DNA from: Sapria himalayana
Taxonomy: Eukaryota > Streptophyta > Magnoliopsida > Malpighiales > Rafflesiaceae
Reading direction: 5' to 3'
Assembly: GCA_029783825.1 (NCBI GenBank)
Contig: JAREIK010001718.1
Span: 286,935 to 350,934, forward strand
Length of the DNA stretch: 64,000 bases
Under the pieces are notes generated by a model. That model was not told the origin of the DNA. It searched no databases and saw only the letters and a program-made list of their open reading frames with translations. The translations under genes and the position numbers were made by a program. This document shows, piece after piece, positions 21,781 through 34,560 of this stretch. Every line of letters starts with the position of its first letter. The first letter of the stretch is position 1.

Positions 21781-23309
21781 GATTCTCGAGAGGTTGTATC
21801 TATTTCTTCACAAGTTCTTGTTATCTCCTAAAAACTCATCATTCTTACAAGTAAAGGTTTTTATAGGTTTGAATATTTATCTCTCTTTTTTGATTTGTTT
21901 CTTTAGGATGAAAGGTATATACTCATCAAGGTTAGTAGGCCCTAAAAAAGTCAATTCTTAATTATACTCCTATCATGATGGTTTTCGAGGAACCCATAAA
22001 TGGTGAGGGCACATATCATTAATTCTTTCCTCAGCTACTTCATTGACCCCTTAGGTATTAACTCTTGATTAGCCACCACATAAAATTTATGGATGAGATA
22101 GAATTTATTTGTTTCTAAATATAACATGACATTAAGCTAGTCATGTTGGGAATGCTAACTCTATCCATGAAGAGGTGTGATGGATGAATCCTCTATTTCA
22201 CCAAAATATAATTTACTATGAGATTGCACCTTCTCATGTTGGCAATAGTGAAATAATATTTAATCTTTTAAAGGATTTTATTAGTCTTAATTCATTCAAG
22301 TGTTACACTATTAAGATTAGTATCATTGGCTTGCTATTAAAGTCATATCAATGGCTGACGTATAGATAGTGACTAATCTTTCCAATTCTCTTAAAATCTA
22401 GGTGAATGGGTCATATTAGTGTCAGGACCTTCGGTTGATATGATAGGTACAATATAATAGTGTTCTCGATTCTTCTAAAATGGTTTTTATAATTATGATG
22501 AATTTAACTTTCTTTTATGATTATTCCACTTTTTTATATGGAGTACTCAACAAGTAGGAAAGCTCATCATCATAGATAGATAGGATAATCATAGATAGGT
22601 AAAAAGTCCTTATTAGATCAAAAAATAAGATTGAAGCATCAAATTCTTCTCTCACAAGGGAATATTGATGTTATGCTGACTAACCCATTCTATCACTTTG
22701 ATGGTCAATGTCTGGTAAACACATGCTAGGTTATTATTATCTTTTGGTGACTTATCCAACCTTAACTTGATTAAAGTTCCTGAGGTTGAAATGCCATTAG
22801 TATTGGAGGAAGGTGCTTATAGGCTTACTTTTCTAGTGGAAGAAAGGAGGGAGGCTCATGATAATAGGAATGATTTTGAGGTGTCTCTCATAGTTGCTAG
22901 TTTTGCTGCATGTATGCACAAGAAAATGATTAATGCTAGCAATTAAGCTTCATTTTCAAGGAGTTTTCTAGTTTTACTAGCAATTACTAGTAATTGAACA
23001 ATGTGATTTTGAGGTGTCTTTCATAGTATTTACACTTGCTTGAAAGAAATGTTATTCTATGATTTTTCAAGTCTTAAGACAAATCGCATTGTATCCTTAA
23101 TTTTAGAAATAAAAATTCTGGTCGGATTGGGTGGTATTTATGAGTCGCATTATTTTGAAAGGCAATTTCTATTGATGCAACTGAATTTAGGTGAACGAAC
23201 CCAAAACAATTATTTAAATCAAAAATTTCATGGGATTAGTTAGTCAATATTTTAAATCTTTAAAGAGATAATTTTCAAATCCATTCTTCATTCACTATAA
23301 AATAAGGCG
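21781..23309 (+). other. Probable retrotransposon interior, unassigned
   Basis: Short open frames (21737-21961, 22184-22369, 23040-23243) show no motif I recognise. The position just upstream of a gypsy RNase H trace suggests element interior, but RT signatures are absent. Confidence 0.3.
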
Positions 23310-23640
23310 TAGAACGGATATACTCTAATAAAAATGGAAAAGTGATAGTTCATGCTTCTTTACAATTAAATGAGTGTGAGTATAATTATGTCAATCATGA
23401 TCTTGAAATTATAGTGGTGGTGCCTGCATTGAAAATGTAGAGACATCATCCTCATAAACAAAAAAGTTTAAATTACAATAATTATAAAATACTTTGATAT
23501 TTTCTCAACTAGAAGGAAAAAAAATATGTGACAAAGATGGTCATTAAAAATTGTTAAGAACTATGTGGTAATTTATCATATAGGAAATGTAAATGTAGTT
23601 GTTGACACCTTGAGCCAAATTTTGACTGCCAACACCCAAG
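23310..23640 (+). pseudogene. Ty3-gypsy RNase H remnant
   Basis: KVIVHASLQLNECEYNYVNH, then DLEIIVVVPALKMWRHH (about 23337-23450), corresponds to [56 protein letters not shown], then VVVDTLSQ (about 23545-23625), corresponds to [28 protein letters not shown]. It is broken between frames. No RT precedes it, and the other gypsy pol, on the opposite strand at 28-30 kb, lacks RNase H. Confidence 0.7.
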
Positions 23641-24121
23641 CACTTCAACAAACATTATTTCATGACTTCTAAAACTTATCATGGAAGGCATTGGCCTTGC
23701 ATGGAGTTGGAAAGTTTGCAATTCTTATGGTGAAATCTACCTTATTAGATAGAAACATGCATGAGTAATTTTTAGACAATGAGTGGATAAAATGGAGATG
23801 CAAGGAGTCCAATGGAAAATCGTTTGAGTTCTTCATTTTTGAGAATTAAATTCTATGATACACAAACAAATTCTGTGTCACAGATCCCATGAAACAAAAA
23901 AAAATCATAAGAAAATCATAACAAAAAAAATCATAAGAAAATCTCCAAAATCTTAAGTGTGACATCATCATTTCCATTTCAAACCAATTTTATATGTGTC
24001 CATGTTTATCTACGAAAGAATTTTAGATGTCTCCAAAGCATCTTCATGTGAATATTGTCTCCACGTAAATGTGTGAGATAATTTTGTTTCTATATTTTTA
24101 CTTGACAACATGCATAAGTCA
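23641..24121. other. Spacer, no gene seen
   Basis: Follows the RNase H remnant. No integrase motif could be found. Confidence 0.4.
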
Positions 24122-24200
24122 ATGCATCATAACCCACATTAAAACAATTACATGCATCATATCCCACATTAAACCAATTCCATGCATCATATTAAACACA
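24122..24200. repeat. 30-bp tandem repeat, about 2.5 copies
   Basis: Unit begins ATGCATCATA-CCCACATTA and repeats at about 24124, 24154 and 24183 with few differences. Confidence 0.7.
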
Positions 24201-24560
24201 ACTAAGTTTTACTACCTTTTCTAGGGTCCACATAAGTACAATGTGTCTTGGTTAGCATCTTGATCTTAGTTAATTGAGTAGTAAATTGAACAAAAGAAAA
24301 TGAAAAAATCAAGCAAAACCCACAAACTTTAAACCTCTATTTCCATATTTGTTTGTGAGTGTTTTGTGCTTACTTCAATGTTGGTGGAGATCTAATTGAA
24401 TATCATCTTTTGATGGCATTTCATCCAAAAAACATTATACTATATTTCCTAATATTACGCTCCAAAAACTTTGAATATAGTTGATGTTGCCTCTAGATTC
24501 AAAACACCATTTTTTAAGTGTTAATCATGTTTCTACTCATTTTTTACGGGCACACCAAAA
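24201..24560. other. Spacer, no gene seen
   Basis: AT-rich DNA without recognisable features. Confidence 0.5.
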
Positions 24561-24790
24561 TTTTTCAATAAAAACAACCATAAATATTTATGAATATTTT
24601 ATTTCATTATTTTTATAAGTAATAAAAATTAGGTATAAGTAATAAAAATATTACTTATACATATATTAGTTAGTTCAATTTTGTATAAGTAATAAAAATA
24701 TTAGTTTGTTCAAAAGTAAATGCCAATAAGTCATAATGGCACTATCATAATAAAAATGCTAGTTTATGAATATTTTATTTCATAATTTTT
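24561..24790. repeat. AAGTAATAAAAAT repeats with a palindrome
   Basis: The word AAGTAATAAAAAT recurs about three times. At 24633-24660 GTATAAGTAAT and ATTACTTATAC form perfect 11-bp inverted arms around AAAAAT. The block TATGAATATTTTATTTCAT also occurs twice (about 24588 and 24764). Confidence 0.65.
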
Positions 24791-25517
24791 AGTTGATGTT
24801 TATTACCACAAAATAATTTTTAAAAAATAGTTACGTCCATGAATTCGATCAAACAAATCATGAAAATATAAAGAGTAACATTTATTCTTCATTGTCATTT
24901 TATGCAAATGTTAACAATCAATTTCATCTTAAAAATTTTACTTTTGTTTTAATAGACACACTAGAAACTCAGATATGTGTCATGTCAAATAAAATTCAAT
25001 TACAATTAGCTTTGAGTTTTTCTTTTAGCTTTTTAATTTGGGTAGTCTCATTCTATATGATAATATTGATATGGGCTTTGTTTATAAATCATGTCAAAGT
25101 AAAGCTCTATCTCTCAATTAGTTGAATGCCAAACTATTCATCACATAAAAAAAAAACACCAAAAAAATTCATTAATGATCATCACTTTTTGAAGCATCTT
25201 AATTTAATGAAATAATAACCTTTCACTTATAACTAATATCATACTAATAATTAATTTTTAGTTTTCTTCTTGAAAAGTTAATTGACACTCACTAGGTAAA
25301 AATAAAATGATATCTTTATCTTTGCAATTTTTTTGATAGTACCATAAATCATCAATCAATTCATATTGATGTTTACATCAAAGTCTTCCTATAAAAAATA
25401 GAATATGATTTGATGATCTAACTTACAACAATGTATATATTTTAATAAATTTGTGTCAATATAAAACCATATGCTTAATGAGTTGTAATGTTTATATTTT
25501 TTATTTAAAAAAAAATT
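24791..25517. other. AT-rich spacer
   Basis: A 77-codon open frame (24892-25125) is hydrophobic at its end (SFSFSFLIWVVSF) but matches nothing I recognise and is consistent with chance in AT-rich DNA. Confidence 0.4.
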
Positions 25518-26047
25518 ATGGATCACTATTGAAAGAATAATGATGGCATAAGATGATGAATGTCACATAAATTTAGCAAAACTTAACCAAAACAAGAAAC
25601 AATAAAATGCTTATTTTTCACCATGATATTGAAGCATGTTCTTCCTACTTAGTAATGATGAATGCTCTTGGTTGGCATCTTCCTGGGCATAAAAAGAATT
25701 AATAAATATGCTCTCTTTCTCTTCTACAAAAAAAAAATCATTTCTTCATCCACCAAGGTCTCCATATATATAAACATTTATTCTTCATTTTAATAAATTT
25801 ATGGATCACTTTTGAAAGAAATGTTGATAACATAAGGTAATGAATGTTACTTGAATTTAGTAATACTTGAATCAAAAAAAAAAAGAACCAATAAAATGTG
25901 TACCTATGACCGCAATATCGAAGCATGTGCTCCATACTTAGTAATTATGAATACTTTAGCTTTGAATCTTCCTGTACAATAAGATGATGAATTAATATGA
26001 TCACTTTCTCTTCCTCAAAAAAATCACATTCTCATCGACCAAAGTCT
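25518..26047. repeat. Tandem duplication, period 283 bp
   Basis: Copy 1 (25518-25767) and copy 2 (25801-26047) share ATGGATCACT, GAAGCATGT, ACTTAGTAAT and the CTTTCTCTTC-AAAAAA-TCA stretch in order. Old and diverged; no coding sequence. Confidence 0.7.
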
Positions 26048-26699
26048 ATCCACAAATTTTCATCAAAGAAACTAATATGCATGATAATTTAGGCTAGGTA
26101 TTAAATCATAACTAGGCCACCTAGTCAAGACTAGGTTGCACCTAGCCATTGATGCGAACACCATTATATTTTGCTTTGAGATCTATCAATTGTTGCAAAT
26201 TTCTTTTAGCATCCTCAAATATGATTCAGAAAAGTGAGTCCATCACCTTGGTTATGTATAATCAAGAGTTGTAAAGAAAGATAATGCATCCCAATTCAAA
26301 AGATTATATCAAACCAAATGCCTTAAGAATAAAGAAAACAATCTCATCTTCTTGATTATAAAAAAACTAAAAGTTGTAAGCATGGACATGATAAATAATT
26401 AACCTTCATAGAGTCCAATGTTCTCATCAATAGAAATTGCCAAGTCTTTCTAAAAATACATCAAATGATCCTTATACAAAGTTTAGGACAACCTTAGAAG
26501 TTTAAATTCATCATTGATTGATGATCATTTAATGACTAATAATTATTTAATTCTAACCTTAATTTCTGGTTTTATAATTTCCAAACATATTATTAATAAT
26601 GACAATCATATTTATGGATTTTTGAACATCCTTGTTGGCTTCAATTCCTCCAAAGGTCTGATTAGTTTTAGGCTATTCTTTTTGTTGGAATTATATTTA
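26048..26699. other. Spacer, no gene seen
   Basis: A short imperfect CTAGG/CCTAG cluster lies at about 26090-26150. No gene or assigned element. Confidence 0.4.
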
Positions 26700-27600
26700 T
26701 ACTAAATGTTATTTCATTGTAATAAATATTCATTGAATGCATTTTATTATTTCAATTCTATGAGAATCTATGATGAGCTATGTTGGCATTTAAATATAAT
26801 ACACAAGTATTCTATATTCTACATAGTAAAAGATTTGGCGTGTAGAATTTAGCTTATGCATAGAAGATGAAATTATCAATTCTTGTAAAAGATAAGTTTT
26901 ATGTTCATAATCTAAAAAGAGTTCGACATACCATTATTGAGATTGTAGCACAAAATTTAAGTATGCTAGTCTTGACTATGGAGAATGATAAAATTCTAGC
27001 TTCTTATACTAGAGCACACTTAGTATATTGAATGGGACTACCTCGAAATAATTATTTTATACATACACATAAAATAATTGATACCCCATGGTTATGATGA
27101 ATTTTGTTACTCTTAATCTTGAAATAATTAATAAACACATATTCTTATTAATAGTTATTTTGATTCATATATAGTGAGATTTATAAATAGATTTATAAGC
27201 TCAATGAGTTGGATAAATATATTAACTGTATGATGAATATTAATTATAAATGAATTTCATGTCATATTAAATGGATTGTTGATACTTTCCTGAAAATACT
27301 TATAAGTTTTGATAATATCAAACATTATAAGTAAATTTTAATCTAACATGTCAAATAAGTTAAGTGGAATATCTCAAGAAAATTATTAGATATTGATTAA
27401 ATACAATTATCCATATTTTAAAATAATTAATAAGTATCCATAATGTTAATATGATGAGATTAATAAGTATTAAATAACAACATACTCAAATTATATTGAA
27501 TAAGTGAATGAGCTCAATTATAATTTCATAGTGAAATAAAATATAATTAATGTAAATGATATTATTTAATATACATTAGTGGCCCAAAATATTATTTAAC
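26700..27600 (+). repeat. Dispersed repeat, LTR-like
   Basis: The 26800-27320 part is the direct-orientation partner of 17222-17800. It lies downstream (minus sense) of the gypsy pol remnant, so it may be LTR sequence, but its ends were not identified. Confidence 0.45.
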
Positions 27601-28020
27601 CTTGGATCCCTTCCACAGCCTGAACCAATGTCATGAGTAATAGTTTCATTAATCATAACAAAATAAATTTATTTATTTGTTTAAATATTTATATAACAAA
27701 TCAATTTAAATGATTTGATTATATATATATATATATATTAATTTTTTGAAGTGTGATTGCTGAAATAGTTACATCACTTTGTGTGATGTGATGTGTGCTT
27801 GTTAAATGTGGCAGAGAAAGAACAGAACCATATTCTCTTTTTTCTTAATTTTGTTGGTGTGAAAAAATATGGGAGACAATACATTCTTTGGGTACCAAAT
27901 CCACCACAAATGGAGCCCTATTAAAACACAATAAGGCATCTATTTTACTATTAGAATAGCTCACATCATGGTTTGATAATCATTTGCAAAACTACAAGTT
28001 TTTTGTGATTCAAATCCATA
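27601..28020. other. Region beyond gypsy C pol, unassigned
   Basis: Contains an (AT) tract at 27721-27739. It is the expected place for a 3' LTR of gypsy C, but no LTR boundary can be shown. Confidence 0.35.
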
Positions 28021-28179
28021 ACACTTTTAAGGATGGACTGACCCATATATATATGTCATCATAAGCCCATTTAATGACTTTTGGAACTTTCCAGCCATTG
28101 CTCTTATGATTGGCCAAATTGGCATTTGAAAATGGATCATTTGTGCTTTGACCATGTGCAACAGTCTCATCACTCTCCT

Positions 28180-28995
28180 CTTCCTTGGAACAAATTTATT
28201 CTCAAATTGGAACTTGCATGAAAATGAGAATGATTGGAAATATTAAATGTGACACTAACATTCTACTCACCAAAAATATATATCTTGTGATTATTATCAT
28301 TGATGTACTCAAAGACTTGAAATGGATCATCTTCTTGTAGATTTAACTTAGAATGTTCATGATATTTAAATCATTCCTTTCTCAAATGTACCCAAACTTA
28401 CCCTTTTAGTTAGAAGATTACTCTCTGATGCTTATTGTTAGCTTATGTTGATGGTGTTCATTATTTTTTTTTTCAATTTATTATCAAACAATCTCATGAA
28501 GTTTCTTCACCATCTCAACCTTTCAATGTTCATCTAAACTGTCTCTTTGATTGACTAGTAATGACATCAAATCTAAAAGAATTAGCAGATTATAACCATA
28601 AATAATTCTAAAATATGATATATTAGTTTTTGATTAAATACTCATATTATATGCAAATACAATGAATATAAAAAAACTTCCCGGCTTTTAAGATCATTAT
28701 AATTTATTTTTAAAAAAAGAGTAGACAAAGTCCTTTTGACTACTTCTATCCATCCATCAGTTTGAGGGAGAGAAGTTAGAAATAAGTTTAGTTCTTAGTT
28801 TACCCCACAAAATATACCTAAAGTAGCTTAACATCTCAATCAAAAATAATAATTTTAGTAAAATCATGCAAATGAACAATTTCCTTAATGAACAAATCAG
28901 TCAAATTAGTTGAATAATTGGTTTTTCGACAAGTAATGAAATGCACTATTTTGAGAAACCGTTCTACTACCATGAATATAGAAAAGCACTAGTCA
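28180..28995 (-). pseudogene. gypsy C integrase remnant
   Basis: On the minus strand: FMVVERFLKIVHFITCRKTN (about 28930-28985) for the VVVDRFSKMAHFI core; DLFIKEIVHLHDFTKIII (about 28850-28900); LPQTDGWIEVVKRTLSTLF (about 28710-28765) for YHPQTDGQTEVVNRTL; and DPFQVFEYINDNNHKIY (about 28270-28330) for the GPFQVLERINDNAYKL C-terminal region. It is one of the better preserved pieces, yet the first catalytic Asp region reads VVERF and stops occur. Confidence 0.8.
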
Positions 28996-29405
28996 TGAAG
29001 GATATGTATTTTTGACAACCTTTACTTTTCTTGATCAACTTCAGCACCATTTGTATCAATTACATATCTCAAAAACTTCACTTTCTTATTGTACAATGAA
29101 TACATTTTAATATAGACAAATATCTTTTCTTTCTTTGAAACACCAACAAGAGATTTTAAATAATCAAAATTTCTTCTAAACTTTTTATATACATCAAAAT
29201 ATCATCAAAATAGATAATAACAAAATTTACCAGAAAAACTCATAAAATATACTTAATCAATCTCTTGAATGTACTAGGTGCATTAGTTATATCAAATGAC
29301 ATTACTAATCATTCTTACATTTCATAATTAATTTTGAAAATAATTTTATATTCATCTATTTTTCCATTATAATTTGATAATAACTATTTTTTAAACTCAA
29401 TCTTA
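28996..29405 (-). pseudogene. gypsy C reverse transcriptase, C-terminal part
   Basis: Continues RT after the Harbinger-like element: SLKNSYYQIIMEK (about 29360-29400) for LKSGYHQIRIKEGDEWKTAF. The catalytic FDDIL box is decayed to a LLSILMIF-like string (about 29195). FIVQ-ESEVFEICN corresponds to KC-F-V-FLGF near 29070-29110. It then passes directly into integrase. Confidence 0.65.
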
Positions 29406-30349
29406 GAGCATTTCCAACCACACTCAACAAAATAGCTACTTAAAATATATTTAAATATTCAATTCACTATTTTAGCTAGCAACTCTTTAAAATTTACTCC
29501 AACCAAGCTCAACAAAATAGATTAATATTTCAACTAAAGTTAACTAACTTTCACTAATATAATTAAAAAATGTCACATTGCATAACATGAAAATTGTCAT
29601 AATGAGATAAACTCGCATGCCACGATGCTTCAAACCGCACAAAGAGCACCCGGGCACTATGCATTGATCAAAAACATTTGCCACGTAGTTGTGGGTTCGA
29701 GAAACAATTGTCCATTTCAATTAATAACTCAACACCATGGCATATTCAATTTTCAAAAAAACAACATGAACTCTGATACATGAATCAACAACAACAAAAA
29801 AACTCGGTTCACGATGAGGCACAGATCTACTAGAGCATTGAAAAAGAATACCAACGATGCTAGCACCACGAATAGTATTACAAGTTTTCTCAGCACTCCA
29901 GATCCACTCCCTCTATACTTGTGCAGAATGAGGCTCGATGATCCTTGCGTCAATGTCATTGCCTAGTAAAACCTCGATGTCACTACCGACTTACGAGCAA
30001 AATCAAGATAATGGATGAAGGCCCAGTGAAACCCCAGCACGAACTTGTTGATGAGCATTAGATGGAAGGCATATGGGTACGGACGATGAGATGGACAAAG
30101 AGGCTGAGAAGTTGTGTGGGTTTTTGTTGCTGCCGGTGTCGCTGGAAATAGTTAATATAGAGAAGACGTTGGCGAAAAATAATGGAAGGAAGAAGAGATT
30201 TGCTAAGCAATAAACACTAGCTAGATTTGTTGAGGGAGAAGCCGAGGCAAAATCACGAGTAGGATAGCGAGCGGGTGGAGCCCTATTTTTCTAATTGCCT
30301 AAACAAAATAGCGAAAAAAATATTTTTGACGAGCCCGTTGGATATGCTC
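29406..30349. mobile_element. PIF/Harbinger-like element, 944 bp, in gypsy RT
   Basis: Termini GAGCATTTCCAACCACACTC (left) and, inverted, GAGCATATCCAACGGGCTCG (right), the classic plant GAGCATCTCCAAC type, flanked by TTA at 29403-29405 and 30350-30352. AACAAAATAG words recur near both ends. The middle, about 29590-30290, is GC-richer, CpG-containing and unrelated to the termini. It contains no transposase or clear gene. It splits the RT motif LYGSYFFS from SLKNSYYQI precisely. Confidence 0.8.
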
Positions 30350-30352
30350 TTA

Positions 30353-30620
30353 GAAAAGAAATATGATCCATATAGTTTAGTAAGTATATATTTTAACTTA
30401 GGAATAAAATGATCATACTTTATTATAATATTGTTGATAGCATGACAATCAATATATACCCTATGTGAATCATCTTTTTTGTACAAGAAATAATGGTACA
30501 ACACACGAACTAAGGCTCTCACTCATGTCTTTTTGTCATCAATTTCTCCTTTTGGCATTGAAGCTCCTTTTGTCAACCCAATAGGACCATCATCTAAAAA
30601 TACATTATCAAGTGACCATA
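30353..30620 (-). pseudogene. gypsy C reverse transcriptase, N-terminal part
   Basis: VRALVRVLYHYFLYKKDDSH, then RVYIDCHAINNIIIKYDHFI (about 30400-30520), matches [58 protein letters not shown] ends where the Harbinger-like element starts. The upstream trace DDGPIGLTKGASMPKGEID (about 30550-30600) is less clear. Confidence 0.8.
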
Positions 30621-30826
30621 ACAAATTGGGAATAATACTAGACAAACAATGTTAAAAATCATTAATGTTCAAAAGTACATCTTCATACAAAAGTACAAAC
30701 ATAGGCTTGTTATCATAAAAGTACTCTTGACAACACTCTTTTTGGACAAGTAATGAGAATGATATGAGAACATGTTTTGGTACATCCACTTCTCAATCAT
30801 CATTCAATCACTATAGCTTATTATTG

Positions 30827-33240
30827 TGATTTTGTGAGGATGCCAAAATTATTATTAATTAATACAACCCCAAAACCTCACTAGGTGAGGATCTCTCATC
30901 CAAAGTAACTCTACAAGTATATAAAAGTCATATAAATAATAAAGTATATATAAGTTCAGATATCAATACCATAAGGATTATGCAAGTATTTCGATTAACC
31001 AAAAGTCAACTAACTACTACTCGAGTTGAATATATATACTTGGTCTTTAGAAAGATACTCAGACTCTTGGATTGGCTCATATCCTTATGAATGATGATAT
31101 TTCTCTTATATTTGATCAATATCATGTCTGGTTATTGGATGAAGGGCAGATTGATGTGAAAATACTTATGTGTCCTCTTGGCATATAAGGTTGCCATCAT
31201 CCTTAGACTCAAGGATGATCCCCTCATAGTTATCCCCTTGATATTTGAACATCAAAGTAATATGTCATTTTGTACAATTGTCATTTGCACATTTATACCT
31301 TTTATGCAATATATAAACTACCATTGATGATTGTTTTGAATATTTACTTATATTCTACAACTTATAATTATCTTAAAGATACGAGATAATGTGGTACTAA
31401 ATGTATTTATACTTTTAATTTCATAAGTATCACACATGTGGCAATTAGCATACATCTCATAAATCTCACATATGAAAGTTATATAAGAGAGAAATACTTA
31501 TATGATTGTCATTACCATACTAGTCACTTCTACTTGTATGTTCCTCATGACATACATATCATTATTCATCATAGCTAATACATAACTCTCACACTATGAT
31601 AAAATTCATAGATTAGATATTCTACTTAAACTCATATTACTTGAATATTAATTCTTCTAGATAGTATATAATGAATTGGTCTTAATTATGTTCATATTTT
31701 TGGCTTTGGGTCTTTACATATTAGTTTATCTCGTGTTAAGATTAGAATGGTCATCACTTTTTTTTATCATACTACATTAGTATGTCACATGACTTATCTC
31801 TCACTGTCTATCATGACCAATAGACACAAACCTATGTCTTCTAAATAACATTAGAATGGTCTTTACATGTTTGTATCTATATCTATCAATATCTAGACTC
31901 AAACATAAACATAAACATTAACTCATAAAATCATTAATTCATCTTAACACAAATACATTTACTAACACTATATATCAATTTAACTAAGCATTGGGGAGAA
32001 AATCATATGTGATATATTGAAAGATCTCTCATAGATTCAAGAGTTCCCAGTGCATGGTCAAGTATAAATCCTAATCCCAATTGGGGATTGCTTGATTTCA
32101 CCTTGGATTTACCGTAAATGAGGATTGGAATTTTATCATCTAGGATTCATGGTATGCTTAGTTCATATTTTCTACCATTTTTTCTCTTTTTCTTAATTTT
32201 TCTAAGTGTATCTTTTATACATTAGAGATTTATGTGATTTTTTAAGTTTAAAGTTATGACATAGACTTGAGGTCATAACTTTATTATCTTTTTGGATCTT
32301 CTCTAGAATACTAATATCATGGTATTGGGAATAAACATGACTAATGCCTTCAAACTCTATAACACAAAGTCATAGTACTCGAATAGGTCATAACTTTGAT
32401 TTTAGCTTTTGATAAAAGTTTCATGGAATTGAGATTTTCATGACTCAGACAAATACACGGTGTAACCCAAAATCATGACACTAGAATTAGTTACAAATTT
32501 GGTCTTTTCTTTCTGATCAAATTGTCTCAAAGTTGAAATTATCATTATTGAGACAATTACTTTACATAACTCAAAGTCACAATGCTAGAATTGATAATAG
32601 TTTTGGTATTTTTTCTCAGGAGCATAAAGTCACAACATTGGAAAAGTAACAACTAGAGTAGGTGCTCTCTAGAATGAAAAGTCATGATAAAAAATAATGT
32701 CACGATGTAAAATATTTGGTATTTTGGATTTGAATCAAAAAAATTACGTCTCTAGAAATTACCATGATTATTTATACTAATTGAGTACTTGGATGCCATT
32801 TTGAAAAAATAATATCACAGTCCTTATGTAATTTAAAGAATATATGATCATGACTCTAAGAAAATATCATAGTCATAATGATTTGTGTTCTATAGTGAAA
32901 TACCTATATCAACTTAATAATAAATTTATGACATACAAAGAAAGTAATGACTATTTTTTTATAGAGTCATGACCAATAAAAGATGTCACAACTACTCAAG
33001 AAATATTATGGAATATATATATACAAGTGTGACAAGGGAATTGTCATTACAACCAAAATTACTATGATTTCACTAATATTTATTAAATTCTTTCAAAATA
33101 AAAATATAGTGAAATTTCTCTAATAAATACTTGATTAAGTGTAAACACACAAACATACCCTTGCCAAATGACCCAAAAAAAGTGAGTACATGGAGTGCCA
33201 AAAAAACTCACACACTAGAAGTATTATTCATCCTCGAGTA
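30827..33240 (-). repeat. gypsy D 3' LTR
   Basis: Starts TGATTTTGTGAGGATGCC and is collinear with 36755 onward (CTACTCGAGTTGAATATAT, CTTGGCATATAAGGT and CATATCTATCAATATC-type words recur in order). Its right part (32220-33030) is packed with TCATGAC/GTCATAAC-type words. A purine-rich site near 33246-33256 on the minus strand may be the polypurine tract. Confidence 0.65.
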
Positions 33241-34299
33241 GTGAAATCTCCCTCTAAACATCAACATCAAAATAAAAAGTAAACATATAGGATAACCATG
33301 ACTAGGTTTGAGTATCATGATAGACTTTTGTTTTAAAAATGAAATTTTAAATTTTGGGATTTATTATGAATTGTATGAGTTGTGGTATAATGTATTTATT
33401 CATCAAACTTTACCAAATACTCTCTTATATTTTCTCCTAAGCAATGCATTGTTTAATATCCATAGCTAGACCTTTATTAGATCTCTAATTTGGTCAATAA
33501 CTTTAGCTATCCAGGCTAGTTTCTCCATATAATCTTTCTCTATGGCTTATCTTCATGCTTTCTCCTTCAGTATTATATAATTTATCAGCAAATCTCATCT
33601 AGGATATTCAGCCATAAATGTTGCAACTTTGGGAAATGCTGTATCATCATAGCCTATGGCTTCTTCAGAAAATATCATGACTCTTTATATAGTCATTGCT
33701 TGTGAAATTATTCTTTGGATCATATTAGTTATGACTTTGTTAAAGTAGGTAAAGTTGTGGTACTCTTTGAAGTGACAACTCTCTTTACTATAATTATCTT
33801 CTTTTCAACTACCTTTGGATGTTCCACAAATATTATTTCACCCTTGTCTTTCACTTCCAACATATTAATGATCAGTAAGGGCATTTCCTTTACTCGTACC
33901 TCTATTAGACTCTTGAAAATATTTTCAAGATATTCTACTTGTTGAATTGAGAATTTTATCATTTCTACCTATTCCTTCATATCTTCATAGTTGTATAACT
34001 AGGATTCTCCAAAAGTCATAACTTCAAAGAATGCCATGACTATTTCCTCTTCATTATCATTTCCATTATTTTCTTTAAGCTATTATTCATATATTTTTTC
34101 ATCTTCTTTGAGCCAACACTCTTTTACAAAATATTTTACATATGAAGTCTATCTTATATCTCTTCATGGTGTATAAGAGCTTATCTATTCTCTAGCAATC
34201 TTCCTTTTCATATTTTGGATTCTATAGGCCTTTTAAAATTTTCCATCTGAAGTCTATCTTATATTCCTTTTCATATTTTACTTGAAGTATGAATTCTTC
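33241..34299 (-). other. gypsy D interior without pol
   Basis: Where RT and integrase would be expected, only AT-rich sequence is seen. A 77-codon minus-strand frame (33729-33962, EVRVKEMPLLIINMLEVKD) may continue the gag-pol reading, but I recognise no domain. The opposite 76-codon frame is its shadow. Confidence 0.4.
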
Positions 34300-34560
34300 A
34301 TTCTTTATATCAATCAATGCTTATCTAATAATTAAAAATGGTCTTCTTAAGATCAAAAGAACATAATAATCTTCTTCCATATAGAGCACAATAAAATTCA
34401 CTAGAAAAATTAATTTACCAACCTTTACTAAAATATCTTCAATAATACCATTTGGAAATTTGATTGAATGATCATCTATTTCAAGTGAGATAATGATTGG
34501 TATTATCTTTCCAAGGTTTAACCTCCACACTATGTATAATGATATCAAATTCACCATTGA
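34300..34560 (-). pseudogene. gypsy D aspartic protease remnant
   Basis: An open 78-codon frame (34321-34557) contains IKFPNGIIEDILVKVGKLIF, then NFIVLYMEEDYYVLLILRRP. This is the [41 protein letters not shown] segment of the Athila/Tat-like gypsy protease. The catalytic DLGAS motif upstream is lost. This is the clearest domain of the element. Confidence 0.8.

Larger units (their letters stand above)
28021..30826 (-). mobile_element. Ty3-gypsy retrotransposon C, pol remnant
   Basis: Minus-strand pol of a gypsy element with reverse transcriptase then integrase. The C-terminal tail (MPIWPIIRAMAGKFQKSLNG, about 28067-28125) matches the GPITRARAK-FK-LNGL tail of some plant gypsy polyproteins. 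RNase H and the integrase finger between RT and integrase are deleted. A Harbinger-like element (29406-30349) splits RT. The left LTR of gypsy D abuts its upstream end at 30827. Confidence 0.75.

Noticed and set aside
29680..29715. tRNA-like GGGTTCGAG box
   Set aside because: No paired stems, A box or acceptor could be arranged around it.
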